A stretch of 32,084 nt of DNA from an uncultured Myxococcales bacterium (GTDB lineage: Bacteria; Myxococcota_A; Polyangia; Polyangiales; Houyiibacteriaceae): the NCBI GenBank assembly GCA_937893795.1, contig CALCTH010000001.1, positions 1 through 32,084 of the forward strand, written 5' to 3'. The notes beneath the pieces are model-generated. The model worked only from the letters and a program-made list of their open reading frames with translations. It was not told where the DNA came from and searched no databases. Of the stretch, positions 8,437 through 16,748 are shown piece after piece (position 1 is the first letter of the stretch; the number at the start of each line of letters is the position of its first letter). The translations under genes and the position numbers were made by a program.

Positions 8437-9115
8437 GAACGCGACCACGACGGTGGTCCCGCTCCGTGGCGTTCGGGGGATGGTGGCCTCCAAGATGCTC
8501 GCAAGCGCCACCAGTACGGCACCGGTGACGCATCACGCCGACGCCGACGCGTCGGCGCTACTGGCCCGTAAACGGACCCTGTCGGAGCGGGGACGCAAGG
8601 TGTCCATCGAAGACCTCGTGCTCGAGGCCGTAGTCCGCAGCCTCGGCAGGCATCGCTGGCTGAACGGCTGGGTCGAGGGCAACCAGGTTCACCTGGAGGA
8701 ACGGGTCCATCTCTCGGTGGCGATCGCTCTGCCGGACAACGGGCTGGTCGCGCCCACGATCTTCGACGCGCAGGAGCTGGACGCCGAGGCGCTCCGGGAG
8801 CGGCGCCGTGACCTCACCTCGCGCGCAGCGACGAACGCCCTTCGCGTCCCGGAGATGAGCGGCGGGACCTTCACCGTCAGCAACCTCGGTCGCTCCCGCG
8901 TCCGCGCGTTCACCCCCATCCTGAACGCCCCGCAAATTGCGATCCTCGGCGTCGGACGCACGGAGCACGTGGCGGTTCCCGGCGACGACGGCGGCGTCAC
9001 GTGGCAGCCGCGCATGGGGCTCTCGCTCACCTTCGACCATCGCGCCGTGGACGGGGCCCCAGCCGCCGCGTTTCTCGGGGACCTCTGCGAGACCCTCGAG
9101 ACCTACCCGCCATGA
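8426..9115 (+). CDS. acoC: E2 acyltransferase catalytic core (lacks lipoyl and E3-binding domains)
   Basis: A 229-residue protein made only of the 2-oxoacid dehydrogenase acyltransferase domain. It starts with VPLRGVRGMVASKMLASATS, carries GGTFTVSNLGRSRVRAFTPI and ends with the active-site motif DHRAVDG (His205). The chain begins directly with the catalytic domain; no peripheral-subunit-binding domain or linker is present. It overlaps the lipoyl-domain gene by 11 bases at its start and the ligase gene by 4 bases (ATGA) at its end, so all three are probably translationally coupled. By family role it transfers the acyl (acetyl) group from lipoamide to CoA. Confidence 0.85.
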   Translation: MPAENATTTVVPLRGVRGMVASKMLASATSTAPVTHHADADASALLARKRTLSERGRKVSIEDLVLEAVVRSLGRHRWLNGWVEGNQVHLEERVHLSVAIALPDNGLVAPTIFDAQELDAEALRERRRDLTSRAATNALRVPEMSGGTFTVSNLGRSRVRAFTPILNAPQIAILGVGRTEHVAVPGDDGGVTWQPRMGLSLTFDHRAVDGAPAAAFLGDLCETLETYPP

Positions 9116-10176
9116 GCACGAGCCTCGATGGCTTCATCGCCGACCCGCGAGAGGCCTTGCGACGGGAGTCGCGGATGCTGGCCTGCGCCGGCCCCGAGGG
9201 AGCCTGTGGCGTCTGGGCCACGTCTCGCTGTGTCGTGGTCCCGCGCTCCGTCGCGCGGCATCCGGCCTACGACGCCGCACGCGCGGCAATGGCCCGGCGC
9301 GGCTTGCCGGTGGTCCTGCGAGGGACCGGCGGCGGAATCGTCCCCCAAGGTCCCGGGATTCTCAACGTCTCCGTCGTGGTCCCCATCGCGGCCCGCCGCC
9401 AATCCGTACGGTCCGACTTCCGGTGGTTGTGTGAACCGCTTCGCGGGTGGCTTGCCGAGCGCGGGATCGCCAGCCGCCTCGGTCGGGTGCCGGGGTCCTT
9501 TTGCGACGGCGAGTACAACGTCGTAGTCGCGGACCGTAAGCTCGCAGGAACGGCCCAGCGCCGGAGTCGAACGCACGCTCTCCTCCACATGGTGGTGCTG
9601 GCGGAGCCGAAGCTCGGCGACGCGCTCGACGCCGTGCGTACGCTTCGGTGTCACTTGGGGGACGCAACCCCTCTCTTTCGGGAGGCGCACGTCGCGATGG
9701 CCTCGTTCGAGTCCCAATGCGCCGGCGAAGAGATCGCACAGGCGGAGCTTCGCCGGCGCTTCCAAAGGCACCTGGAGCATCGCCTACGCGCGCCATTTCG
9801 AGAGGAGAGGACCATGGAGAACGAGACCATTCACATCCATCTCATCGTCGACGTCCCCGCGGAGACCGCGGCGGGTTTCGAGGCGCTCATGAACGAGCTG
9901 GTCGCCGTGGCCTCGAAGGAGGAGGGAACGCTCGTCTACGAGTGGTACGCCACTGGGGACGGAAGGACGTGGCACATCCTCGAGCGCTATGCGGACGCGG
10001 AGCGAGGGGACGCCCACGTTCGCGGTTTCGCGGAGAACTTCGCCGCGCGCTTCTTCGAGCTCGTGAGCAGCTGCAAGGCCATCGTCTCGAACAACGCGAC
10101 GCCGTACATCCGCGGCGTGCTCGAAGGCCTGGCGCCGACGTACATCACCCAGTGCGCCGGACTCCACCGCTTCTGA
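9112..10176 (+). CDS. Lipoate-protein ligase-like protein fused to an ABM-like domain
   Basis: A 354-residue protein. Residues ~1-230 match the LplA/biotin-ligase fold: VLRGTGGGIVPQGPGILNVSV corresponds to the RRxSGGG substrate loop, and EYNVVVADRKLAGTAQRRSR contains the expected catalytic Lys, followed by LLHMVVL. Residues ~235-354 look like a dimeric alpha-beta barrel of the antibiotic-biosynthesis-monooxygenase (ABM) type (HLIVDVPAETAAGFEALMNE; GTLVYEWYATGDGRTWHILE). No stop separates them. The ATG at 9112 overlaps the acoC stop as ATGA; a longer frame from 9001 runs inside acoC and is rejected. A strong ribosome site (AGGAGAGG, 9803-9810) before Met235 suggests that the second domain may also be made alone. 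The ligase part probably lipoylates the carrier encoded two genes upstream; the ABM part has no assigned role. Confidence 0.75.
   Translation: MSTSLDGFIADPREALRRESRMLACAGPEGACGVWATSRCVVVPRSVARHPAYDAARAAMARRGLPVVLRGTGGGIVPQGPGILNVSVVVPIAARRQSVRSDFRWLCEPLRGWLAERGIASRLGRVPGSFCDGEYNVVVADRKLAGTAQRRSRTHALLHMVVLAEPKLGDALDAVRTLRCHLGDATPLFREAHVAMASFESQCAGEEIAQAELRRRFQRHLEHRLRAPFREERTMENETIHIHLIVDVPAETAAGFEALMNELVAVASKEEGTLVYEWYATGDGRTWHILERYADAERGDAHVRGFAENFAARFFELVSSCKAIVSNNATPYIRGVLEGLAPTYITQCAGLHRF
9803..9816 (+). promoter_or_regulatory. Internal ribosome-binding site and ATG before the ABM-like domain
   Basis: AGGAGAGG at 9803-9810 is followed by ATG at 9814, in frame within the ligase fusion and placed exactly at the domain boundary. 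Spacing from AGGAG to the ATG is six bases. This would allow a separate ~120-residue ABM-like protein in addition to the full fusion. Confidence 0.6.
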
Positions 10177-10242
10177 GCGGGCCTCGTGCGCCAGCGTCAC
10201 GCCCGGGGGGTGGACTCATCTCCCACGGGTCCTGAGCCTCCG

Positions 10243-10271
10243 TTTACACCGTTGCTTCGCTGCCGTAGCGT
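10243..10271 (+). promoter_or_regulatory. Candidate housekeeping promoter for the Cys-rich lipoprotein
   Basis: TTTACA (10243-10248) and TAGCGT (10266-10271) are spaced by 17 bases, 33 bases before the lipoprotein ATG. The -35 is good and the -10 moderate, in the AT-richer part of the spacer that follows the aco operon. Confidence 0.4.
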
Positions 10272-10304
10272 CCGAAGGTCGCACCAAGACGGGAGACAGG
10301 GGAC

Positions 10305-11579
10305 ATGAGCGCTCGGCGCGCAATCAAGCTCATCGCAGTGGGCGCCATGCTCGCCGTGGCCACCGGCTGCGGCGAAAGCGGTGATGGCGATGGAGGCGGC
10401 GACGGAGACGGCGGCGGCTTCTGCCAGCTCGGCAGCGTCGACTGCGGCTGCCTCTTCGGCAGCTGCAACGACGACCTGGTCTGCGAAGCCGACGTCTGCG
10501 TCGCCTGCCCCTTCGGTACGGCGGGCTGTCCCTGCGGGGACGCGTGCGGGGACGGGCTCTTCTGCGCCCCGAACGCGCCGCCCGCGGGACGGTGCATCGC
10601 GCCGGTGACGACGCTGTCCGGATTGGCCGGAACGTGGCGCGGCACCTTCACCAACAGCGCGGGCGCGACGGGTGAATCCACCTTCGAGCTTTCGGTCGAT
10701 GCGGCGAGCGGGGACGTCTCCGTGACCTACGACCAGTCGGCGGTGAACCCCGGTGGACCGGATCCGGGCGAGGAAACGCTCACGACCGTCGTCGCGAACG
10801 AAGGCAGCGACATGCTCGACCGCGTGCTGAGCGCGCTCGTGCAGAGCGCGTTCCACGGCGACGTGACCCTCAACCTACAGGTCGACGGGGAGTTCAACGG
10901 CACGACGCGGACCGACGGGCTCACCAACCAGGTGTTTGGCAACCTCGGCAACGACGCGATCTTCGTGACTTACGTGCGGCGAACCCAGGGCGGGAGCATG
11001 GTCGGGACCGGCTCGGCGCGCTTCGAGCGCGGGTCCCTCGACGGCGCTCCGACCGTCCGAGGTCCCCGCATCGACTGCAGGCCCGTGGGCGATACGAGCG
11101 GCGCCGGCGGCGCCTGCGACGCGAGCTGCGCTCCGCCGGCCGGGGAGTGCATCGAAGGCACCTGCCGCCAGGTGTGCAGCCCAGGCCGCTGCGAGGAGCG
11201 GTGCGGCGCCGAAGAGCTCTGCCGGGCGAACCCCTCGGCGGTGTCCATCAACCCGGACCTCCCCTTCGGCGCCTGTGTACCGCTCCCCGTGGGCGAGACG
11301 CCGAGCTATGCGCTCTGCACGGCACCGGATTGCGTCGCCGGAAACGCCTGCCTCGCCTTCTCCGGTGAGCCCGCGGGCGTGTGCTCGCCCCTCTGCGAGG
11401 GCGACGCAGACTGTCCGCCCGCGCCGGGCTTCGACGTTGCCTGCGTGCTGGGAAGCTCGCAGGGCGGCGGGAAGCGCTTCTGCGCGACGGTATGCGAGTT
11501 CGGCGGCAGCGCCTCGTGCCCGGAAGGCTTCGCGTGCGTCCCGTCGCTCGCGGGCGGAACCTGCCGCCCCGCGTCGTGA
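10305..11579 (+). CDS. Cys-rich lipoprotein of unknown function
   Basis: A 424-residue protein with a lipoprotein signal peptide (lipobox VATGC, Cys22) and an Asp/Gly linker. A Cys-rich stretch (about residues 40-105) follows, then a Cys-free segment of ~150 residues that reads like a lipocalin-type or other beta domain (LAGTWRGTFTNSAGATGEST; GDVTLNLQVDGEFNGTTRTD), and a second Cys-rich region to the end (for example CEGDADCPP, CPEGFACVPS). The ATG is preceded by a purine-rich GGGGAC. It ends 19 bases before the RND exporter gene, so co-transcription and a shared envelope role are plausible. I do not recognise a family. Confidence 0.75.
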   Translation: MSARRAIKLIAVGAMLAVATGCGESGDGDGGGDGDGGGFCQLGSVDCGCLFGSCNDDLVCEADVCVACPFGTAGCPCGDACGDGLFCAPNAPPAGRCIAPVTTLSGLAGTWRGTFTNSAGATGESTFELSVDAASGDVSVTYDQSAVNPGGPDPGEETLTTVVANEGSDMLDRVLSALVQSAFHGDVTLNLQVDGEFNGTTRTDGLTNQVFGNLGNDAIFVTYVRRTQGGSMVGTGSARFERGSLDGAPTVRGPRIDCRPVGDTSGAGGACDASCAPPAGECIEGTCRQVCSPGRCEERCGAEELCRANPSAVSINPDLPFGACVPLPVGETPSYALCTAPDCVAGNACLAFSGEPAGVCSPLCEGDADCPPAPGFDVACVLGSSQGGGKRFCATVCEFGGSASCPEGFACVPSLAGGTCRPAS

Positions 11580-11598
11580 CGGCGCCGGTCGTCTCCCG

Positions 11599-13629
11599 GT
11601 GAGGGGACGCGCCGCGGCCGCCACCCTCGCGATCCTCGCCATCGCCACGACGATGACCCTGGTGCTCCGGGTACCGGCCATCGATGGCTTTGGGGGCGTG
11701 ACGGCCCCGTCGCCGGTGTTGATCGTTGCGGAGGCGACCGCGCCCGACGCCTTGGCCGCGCGGATCGAGAAGTGGCTCCAGGGGCGGAGGAGCGTCGCTT
11801 GGGTGCTTTCCGAGAGCACCCGCCCCTGGCTCACCTTCGAGGGCACGAACGCGCCGGCCATCGAGGTGCGGCGTGGTCCGCGCCCATCCTCGCCCCCGGA
11901 TCCCCTCGACCGATTCCTGCGCCCCCATGAGGGCGCGCGCGCGATGCTCGTCGGCCTCTCGCAGGACGGCAGGTGGAGCGAGAGCGACGAGGAGGCGCTC
12001 CAGCGGATGGCCGGGGCCGTCCCGGGAAGCACCGTGGCCGCCGTGGGCGTGCCGACCCTCCGCCTCGCGACGGTTGCGCGGACGCGGGCCGACCTTCGTC
12101 TCCTGGTGCCGCTCCTCGCGATCGTGTCGCTCCTGCTCCCCGCCGCCTTCTTCGGGTCGCTTCGCGCGGCGCTCTTCCCCCTGGCCGTGGCCGGCGCGAG
12201 CTGCGCGTCGACGCTGGTCACGATGGTCGTCGTGAAGGGCGCGGTGGACCCCATCGCCGTCGCCATCGTGCCGACGGTCTGGGCCATCGCCACGCTGGAC
12301 GCGGTGCATCTCTACGGGCGGGCGTCACGCACCGGCGACGCCCGGCAGGCCGCCCGAGAGCTGTGGCGGCCCTGCCTCGTCACCTCGGGCACGACGATCG
12401 TCGGCCTGCTGGCCCTCGCCTTCGGGGACTTCGTCGACGCCGTTTCGGCGCTCGGTCGCTGGGGGGCCTTGGGCACCGCACTCGCCTTCCTGCTCACCTT
12501 CGTGCCGGGGCCCGCGCTGCTCGCCGTGGGCGCCCCCATCCGCCGGGGCCACGCGCGTGTCGAGACCTGCTTCCGCCGTCTGCTCGCGTTCTCTCAACGG
12601 CGCGCAGGCGCCGTGCTCGCGGTCTGGGCGATCGCGCTCGGCCTGACGGGCGCGGCGGCCGGCCAGCTCGAGACCGACGTCCTCTATCCGTACGTCTACG
12701 ACGCGGAGACGCGGCCCGCGAGAGCCCTCGAGACGGCCCGAACGACGCTCGGCATCGACCCGGCGCCCATCCACGTCGCGCTGGAGGCGCGTCCGGCGGA
12801 GGAACGGTCCCCCCGGGTCCTCGCGGGCGTGGCCACGGTTCTCCAAGAGTGGCTCGATGGCGACGCCCGGGTCGCCGTCGGGCTCGGGGCGGGCCTCGCG
12901 CTCCGGGACGTCGCGCGCCGGGAGGGCGTACGCACCGTCTCCGGCGGCAAACCCCTCGGCGAGCTCGCCCCCTGGTGGGACGCCGAGAGCGCGAAACTCC
13001 GCCTGACCGTGCTGCTCAGGCCCATGAGCTACGCCCAGCGCCGCCGCTTCCTCCGGGACCTCGAGGCGTTGCTCGCCGAGCGCTTTCCGGGGTTCGAGGC
13101 CCGCGTCGAGGGGGTACCGGCGCGCCTCATCGCCGCCACCGAGGACGCCGCGACGGGAACGCTGGCCGCCCTTCTCGCGACGCTGCTGGTCGCGCTGGCC
13201 TGCTTCGCGATGGTGCTCCGCCGGCGCTCTCGCCGGCTTCTCGTCGTCGTCGCCGTCGTGAACGTCGCGCCGCTGGTGGTGCTGGTGGGCCTCGCGGCCG
13301 GGGCCCTGGCCCTCCCCTTCACGGTGGGCGTGGCGGGGGTCGCCACACTGGTGCTCGCCCTCGGCGTCGACGACACGGTTCACCTGCTCTGGGCCGCCCG
13401 TGATCCGCGCGTGCCCTTGTCGACGGCCCTCGCCGACGGTGCCCGTCGGGCCGGCGCTCCCGTGATGCTCACGACGGCGCTGCTCGCCGGGAGCTTCGCC
13501 GTGCTCGCTCTCGGCAGCTTCGTCCTGCATCAGCGCCTCGCGATTCTCGTTCCCCTCGGGGTCGGCCTCGCCTGGCTGGCCGACGCGACCCTGCTCCCGG
13601 CCCTCGTCCGGGTAACCCGCGCCCGCTGA
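11599..13629 (+). CDS. RND/MMPL-superfamily membrane exporter-like protein
   Basis: A 676-residue inner-membrane protein with two related halves, each a soluble loop followed by a bundle of membrane helices. TM1 is at residues ~8-24. The first bundle runs from about residue 170 (LRLLVPLLAIVSLLLPAAFF) and includes the family-like segment WAIATLDAVHLYGRA with a charged DAVH. The second bundle begins near residue 510 and contains VATLVLALGVDDTVHLLWAA, with the DD pair expected for proton relay. The GTG at 11599 is chosen because the signal-like helix begins there; the in-frame extension to 11275 is antisense-like Arg/Ala-rich sequence inside the lipoprotein gene. No periplasmic adaptor or outer-membrane channel is nearby, which fits MMPL/HpnN-type lipid or small-molecule transporters rather than tripartite pumps. 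The substrate is unknown. Confidence 0.75.
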   Translation: MRGRAAAATLAILAIATTMTLVLRVPAIDGFGGVTAPSPVLIVAEATAPDALAARIEKWLQGRRSVAWVLSESTRPWLTFEGTNAPAIEVRRGPRPSSPPDPLDRFLRPHEGARAMLVGLSQDGRWSESDEEALQRMAGAVPGSTVAAVGVPTLRLATVARTRADLRLLVPLLAIVSLLLPAAFFGSLRAALFPLAVAGASCASTLVTMVVVKGAVDPIAVAIVPTVWAIATLDAVHLYGRASRTGDARQAARELWRPCLVTSGTTIVGLLALAFGDFVDAVSALGRWGALGTALAFLLTFVPGPALLAVGAPIRRGHARVETCFRRLLAFSQRRAGAVLAVWAIALGLTGAAAGQLETDVLYPYVYDAETRPARALETARTTLGIDPAPIHVALEARPAEERSPRVLAGVATVLQEWLDGDARVAVGLGAGLALRDVARREGVRTVSGGKPLGELAPWWDAESAKLRLTVLLRPMSYAQRRRFLRDLEALLAERFPGFEARVEGVPARLIAATEDAATGTLAALLATLLVALACFAMVLRRRSRRLLVVVAVVNVAPLVVLVGLAAGALALPFTVGVAGVATLVLALGVDDTVHLLWAARDPRVPLSTALADGARRAGAPVMLTTALLAGSFAVLALGSFVLHQRLAILVPLGVGLAWLADATLLPALVRVTRAR

Positions 13630-13692
13630 CTTCGACGCTGCCCGGCGCCCGCCCGAGGCGACGCGCTCTCGGCCCTGCGAGGACGCGCCGCT

Positions 13693-15963
13693 TCAAGGTG
13701 CGGGGGGAAGCCGGCTCCGCCAAAGCCGTACGTCGCCCGCACCGCGCCGCTGCGGTCCGACCGCGTTGCTGAGGCGCCCGTCGCTCGAGAGCTTCGGAAG
13801 AAACAGCGCCGGCCCGAAAGTGAGCTCTTCCGGATAGCTCTCGCAGCGTCCCGCGCCGGGACTCAGGATGCAGAGGGTGGCGTCCTCCCCCGACGGACCG
13901 GCCACGATGAAGTAGTTCCTTGGGTCTTCTCCCGTGCGCAAGCCCGATGCCCGGCGCTCGAGCGTTCGGCCGACCGCGCGATAGAGCGCGACCTCGGCCC
14001 GGCCCCGGAGCGTGTGAAGCCAGAGTCTGCCGGCGCCGTCGAAGCGTGGTATCGCGCGGACGAGACCGTCGTCGACCAGGGTGAGCCCGGTGGCCTCGAC
14101 GCGATGCACCGCCTGGTCGCCCTCGAGCCCGGACATGATCCACGGCGTGGGGCTCGGCACTTCGAATCCGCCATCCAACGTACGGGTGACGAGGCTTCGT
14201 ATGGACGCGGCGAGCCCACCGGCGAAACGGCGAAGGCCACCGCCAGGCTCCCGCTCCCAAAGACTGCACTCCCCGCTCGCACATGCCGCGAGCCGGGGTG
14301 GCGAGCCGGTCGCCTCGATGCGGCGTAGTGAGCTCACGTCACCCAACGCTTCGGCGGCAGAGACCCTCAGCGTGTCGCCTGCGGTGAGCAGCTGCACCGG
14401 TCGCTCCGATCCGAGGGGCCCCTCCTGGAAGGCCATGACCTCGCCACCTTCGAGGCTCACCGCAAAGACGGGGCCGCGCACCGACAGCGCGTCGCGGACC
14501 CCCTCGGTGACCGAGGTCAGATAGCTCCACCGCGCCCCTGATGGGGTCGCGGGATCTTCGTGAACCACGTGAAGCGCTGCGCCGTCGAAGCTCCACGCCC
14601 CCCGGACGTCGTCGAAGACCTCGGGCCGGATCGAGCCGTCGAGAGCCAGCAAACGCACCCGGGAGCCCAGCGCTCGAGCTTCGGCGTCCCGGGTCATCAC
14701 CGCGGCGCCATCGACCATCGGGGAAATCCATGCGGAATCGCCGACGGCGCGAGGGAGCAACCAGCTCTGAACACCGTCGCGCTCGGCGCGACGCACGGTC
14801 AAGCCCATCGCCCCCGCGGACGTCACCCAGGTCACCTCGCCACCACCGGGGGTAGCCACGGAGAGGATCTCCTCGCAACGCGCCGCGCCCGCGTCATCGA
14901 GCAGGCGTCGCTCGAAGGTGCCGTCGGTGCGCGGACGAACCAGCTCGACGGGGTCGCCGGCGGCCCCCTGCGCGCAGTACCAGGCGTCGAGGCTCGGATC
15001 CTCGTCGGAGGGCTCGCCGAAAAGCCGGCCCACGAGCTGGAGCTGACTCTGCCGCTCTCGGATGCGCCGGGTTCCAAACGCGCCGTGCGCGAGGAGCGCG
15101 AGGCCCTCCGGCTCGTCGACGAGGAGCGCGAACGCGGGCGCGGCGCGCAGTCCGGCGCGGCACTCCCCGGTCGGGTCGCAGGCCGCGGAACCGACCACGG
15201 GAAGGTTGAAGAGCAACCCGCCGTCGACCTCGAGCACTTGCCGGCGATGATTGAACACCGCGGCCCGGCGCGACGCGTAGACGAGAACCTCATCGCCTCC
15301 GGTGAACACTTGGAGCTTCGGGATTTCCGCACCGCTCATCCCGGGCAGCTCGAAGCTCCCCGACTCGCCGCAGCGGAACCACCAAAGCCGTCGCGGGCTC
15401 TCTCCTTCTACCTCCCCTTCGACCTCCCAGGCGGTGCCATCATCGGAGACCGCCGTCGGGCCGACGCCCCCCTCCAGGCGGTTCACGCCGATGAACCGAT
15501 GGACCCCCGCAGCGTCGACGGTCACGACACAGCCCGGACACTCGCGAGGGACCACCATGGTCATCCCGGGCCCGACGCGCAGCAGGCGCGGCGCGACGTC
15601 CAGCGGAAGGTCGACGACGGGCTCCGCCATGAAGGGAACCCCGTCCCCGTCGAGGTCGAGAGGGGCGCTCGCCCCGCACCCACCTACGGGCAGCGGCCCG
15701 GCCGGGTCGGACTCACCCGTGCGGTCGACGATGGTGGGCTCGTCGCCGGTTCCGATACCGGCATCCTCGAGGGTCTCCCCGCCATCCTCGCGAGCGCCTG
15801 TGCCATCGGCCCCCGCGTCTGCGCCGCTCGGCGGGAGATCTCCCGTCGACGGTCCGTCACGACGCACGTCGACGCCCGCATCACCGTCGCCAGTGACGAT
15901 GCTCCGATAGCAGCCGAGCCCACCGGCGAGCAGGACTGCCAGCCATGCCGAACGGCTCCGCAT
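13693..15963 (-). CDS. Large lipoprotein with Asp/Gly-rich linker
   Basis: A 756-residue protein. Residues 1-18 are a lipoprotein signal peptide (MRSRSAWLAVLLAGGLGC). A ~90-residue acidic, low-complexity linker follows, then a long region of alternating beta-rich blocks without recognisable motifs. There are scattered Cys pairs (PRECPGCVV, ACASGECSLW) and many short Trp/Val strands (WSYLTSVTEG, LWLHTLRGRAEV), suggestive of a beta-propeller-like fold. The ATG at 15963 is chosen for the signal peptide; the frame stays open upstream to 16626 only as a shadow of the SRPBCC gene. It converges on the exporter gene with a 63-base gap. Function is unknown; a cell-surface location is inferred. Confidence 0.75.
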   Translation of the reverse strand: MRSRSAWLAVLLAGGLGCYRSIVTGDGDAGVDVRRDGPSTGDLPPSGADAGADGTGAREDGGETLEDAGIGTGDEPTIVDRTGESDPAGPLPVGGCGASAPLDLDGDGVPFMAEPVVDLPLDVAPRLLRVGPGMTMVVPRECPGCVVTVDAAGVHRFIGVNRLEGGVGPTAVSDDGTAWEVEGEVEGESPRRLWWFRCGESGSFELPGMSGAEIPKLQVFTGGDEVLVYASRRAAVFNHRRQVLEVDGGLLFNLPVVGSAACDPTGECRAGLRAAPAFALLVDEPEGLALLAHGAFGTRRIRERQSQLQLVGRLFGEPSDEDPSLDAWYCAQGAAGDPVELVRPRTDGTFERRLLDDAGAARCEEILSVATPGGGEVTWVTSAGAMGLTVRRAERDGVQSWLLPRAVGDSAWISPMVDGAAVMTRDAEARALGSRVRLLALDGSIRPEVFDDVRGAWSFDGAALHVVHEDPATPSGARWSYLTSVTEGVRDALSVRGPVFAVSLEGGEVMAFQEGPLGSERPVQLLTAGDTLRVSAAEALGDVSSLRRIEATGSPPRLAACASGECSLWEREPGGGLRRFAGGLAASIRSLVTRTLDGGFEVPSPTPWIMSGLEGDQAVHRVEATGLTLVDDGLVRAIPRFDGAGRLWLHTLRGRAEVALYRAVGRTLERRASGLRTGEDPRNYFIVAGPSGEDATLCILSPGAGRCESYPEELTFGPALFLPKLSSDGRLSNAVGPQRRGAGDVRLWRSRLPPAP

Positions 15964-16046
15964 GACCCTAGAAGGTACAGTCCACGGCCACCGGGTCAAC
16001 GGCGCTCCGTCCCTGGGGCCATGAAACTGAGCGTTCGACCGGCGGC

Positions 16047-16559
16047 TCAGGACCCGTCGACCACCGCCGCTCGCGCTCCGGCGACGTCGCCTCGCGACGG
16101 AGACGAAGACGCGAGGCGCCGTGCCGCCGCCTTCATGATGCGCCCAAACTCCCGTTCGAAGACGCGCCCGAGAAACGGGTCGAGCCGGGGGCCGATGATG
16201 GGGAGCGTGATGCGAAAGCGCGAGCGCCACTCGACCCGGGTCGAGCCCCCTTCGTCGTGAAACTCGAGCCAGCCGCGCTCGTGCTTCGCGGGGAACGGCA
16301 CGCCGAGCACCTTCAGCGTCCGGATGCGGTAGTCGTAGGACCGTGGCCGGTCGAAGGCCGGGATCGCCTCCTCGAAGCGAACCGCCGAGCCCACGCGGAT
16401 CTCGCGCACGGCGCCGACGCCGTCGCGCTCCTCGCTCCCCTCGTCGATCAGCCGGCACACCGCGTTTCCCACGGTCAGCAGCGTCTCGTGGTCCGAGAGC
16501 GCTTCGAACACCCGCTCGACGTCCGCGTCGAAGGTCTTGGTCACGTGAATCAGATACAT
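16047..16559 (-). CDS. SRPBCC (START/polyketide-cyclase-like) protein
   Basis: A 170-residue protein of the SRPBCC superfamily, helix-grip proteins that bind hydrophobic ligands. Evidence is the opening strand YLIHVTKTFDADVERVFEAL, a mid-domain GVGAVREIRVGSAVRFEEAI and strands ERGWLEFHDEGGSTRVEWRS, then a C-terminal helix EFGRIMKAAARRLAS. The ATG at 16559 starts the fold exactly and has GGTGGG upstream; the longer frame to 16727 adds only Arg-rich spacer sequence. It lies between two other minus-strand genes and may share a transcript with the downstream lipoprotein (83-base gap). Ligand and role are unknown. Confidence 0.75.
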   Translation of the reverse strand: MYLIHVTKTFDADVERVFEALSDHETLLTVGNAVCRLIDEGSEERDGVGAVREIRVGSAVRFEEAIPAFDRPRSYDYRIRTLKVLGVPFPAKHERGWLEFHDEGGSTRVEWRSRFRITLPIIGPRLDPFLGRVFEREFGRIMKAAARRLASSSPSRGDVAGARAAVVDGS

Positions 16560-16705
16560 AGGGCGACCCACCTCGATCGAGGGCGTGTGCTCCGGTGGGA
16601 CCGGGAGCGGTCCAGGACGCGAGCAAGCATGCCTCCGTCTTTCGATTCCGTCGCCGGGGCTCCTCTCACGAAGCCTGAAACGTCTGCGCGCGGGACCGGT
16701 GGCCA

Positions 16706-16719
16706 CGGGTCGCGACCCG
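16706..16719. other. 14-bp perfect palindrome downstream of the 16749-17354 gene
   Basis: CGGGTCGCGACCCG lies about 30 bases past the stop of the upstream minus-strand gene and ~150 bases before the SRPBCC start. It could be an operator or a hairpin in the 3' end; no T-run follows. The rest of the 16560-16748 spacer shows nothing else I can support. Confidence 0.3.
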
Positions 16720-16748
16720 CATCGCATCGGCTGCCCGCGACGTCTCGG

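Noticed and set aside
9001-9111. N-terminal extension of the ligase fusion inside acoC
   Set aside because: The sequence is Arg/Pro-rich out-of-frame acoC; ATG 9112 gives the fold start and an ATGA overlap.
11275-11598. N-terminal extension of the RND exporter into the lipoprotein gene
   Set aside because: It is Arg/Ala-rich sequence in the alternative frame of an annotated gene; the membrane helix begins only after GTG 11599.
14560-16260. Long plus-strand open frame (566 codons) and many similar long antisense frames (for example 1549-2661, 12325-13530, 23758-25191, 30059-31933)
   Set aside because: They mirror well-supported genes on the other strand, are rich in Arg/Pro/Ala/Ser, and show no family motifs; long shadow frames are expected at this GC content.
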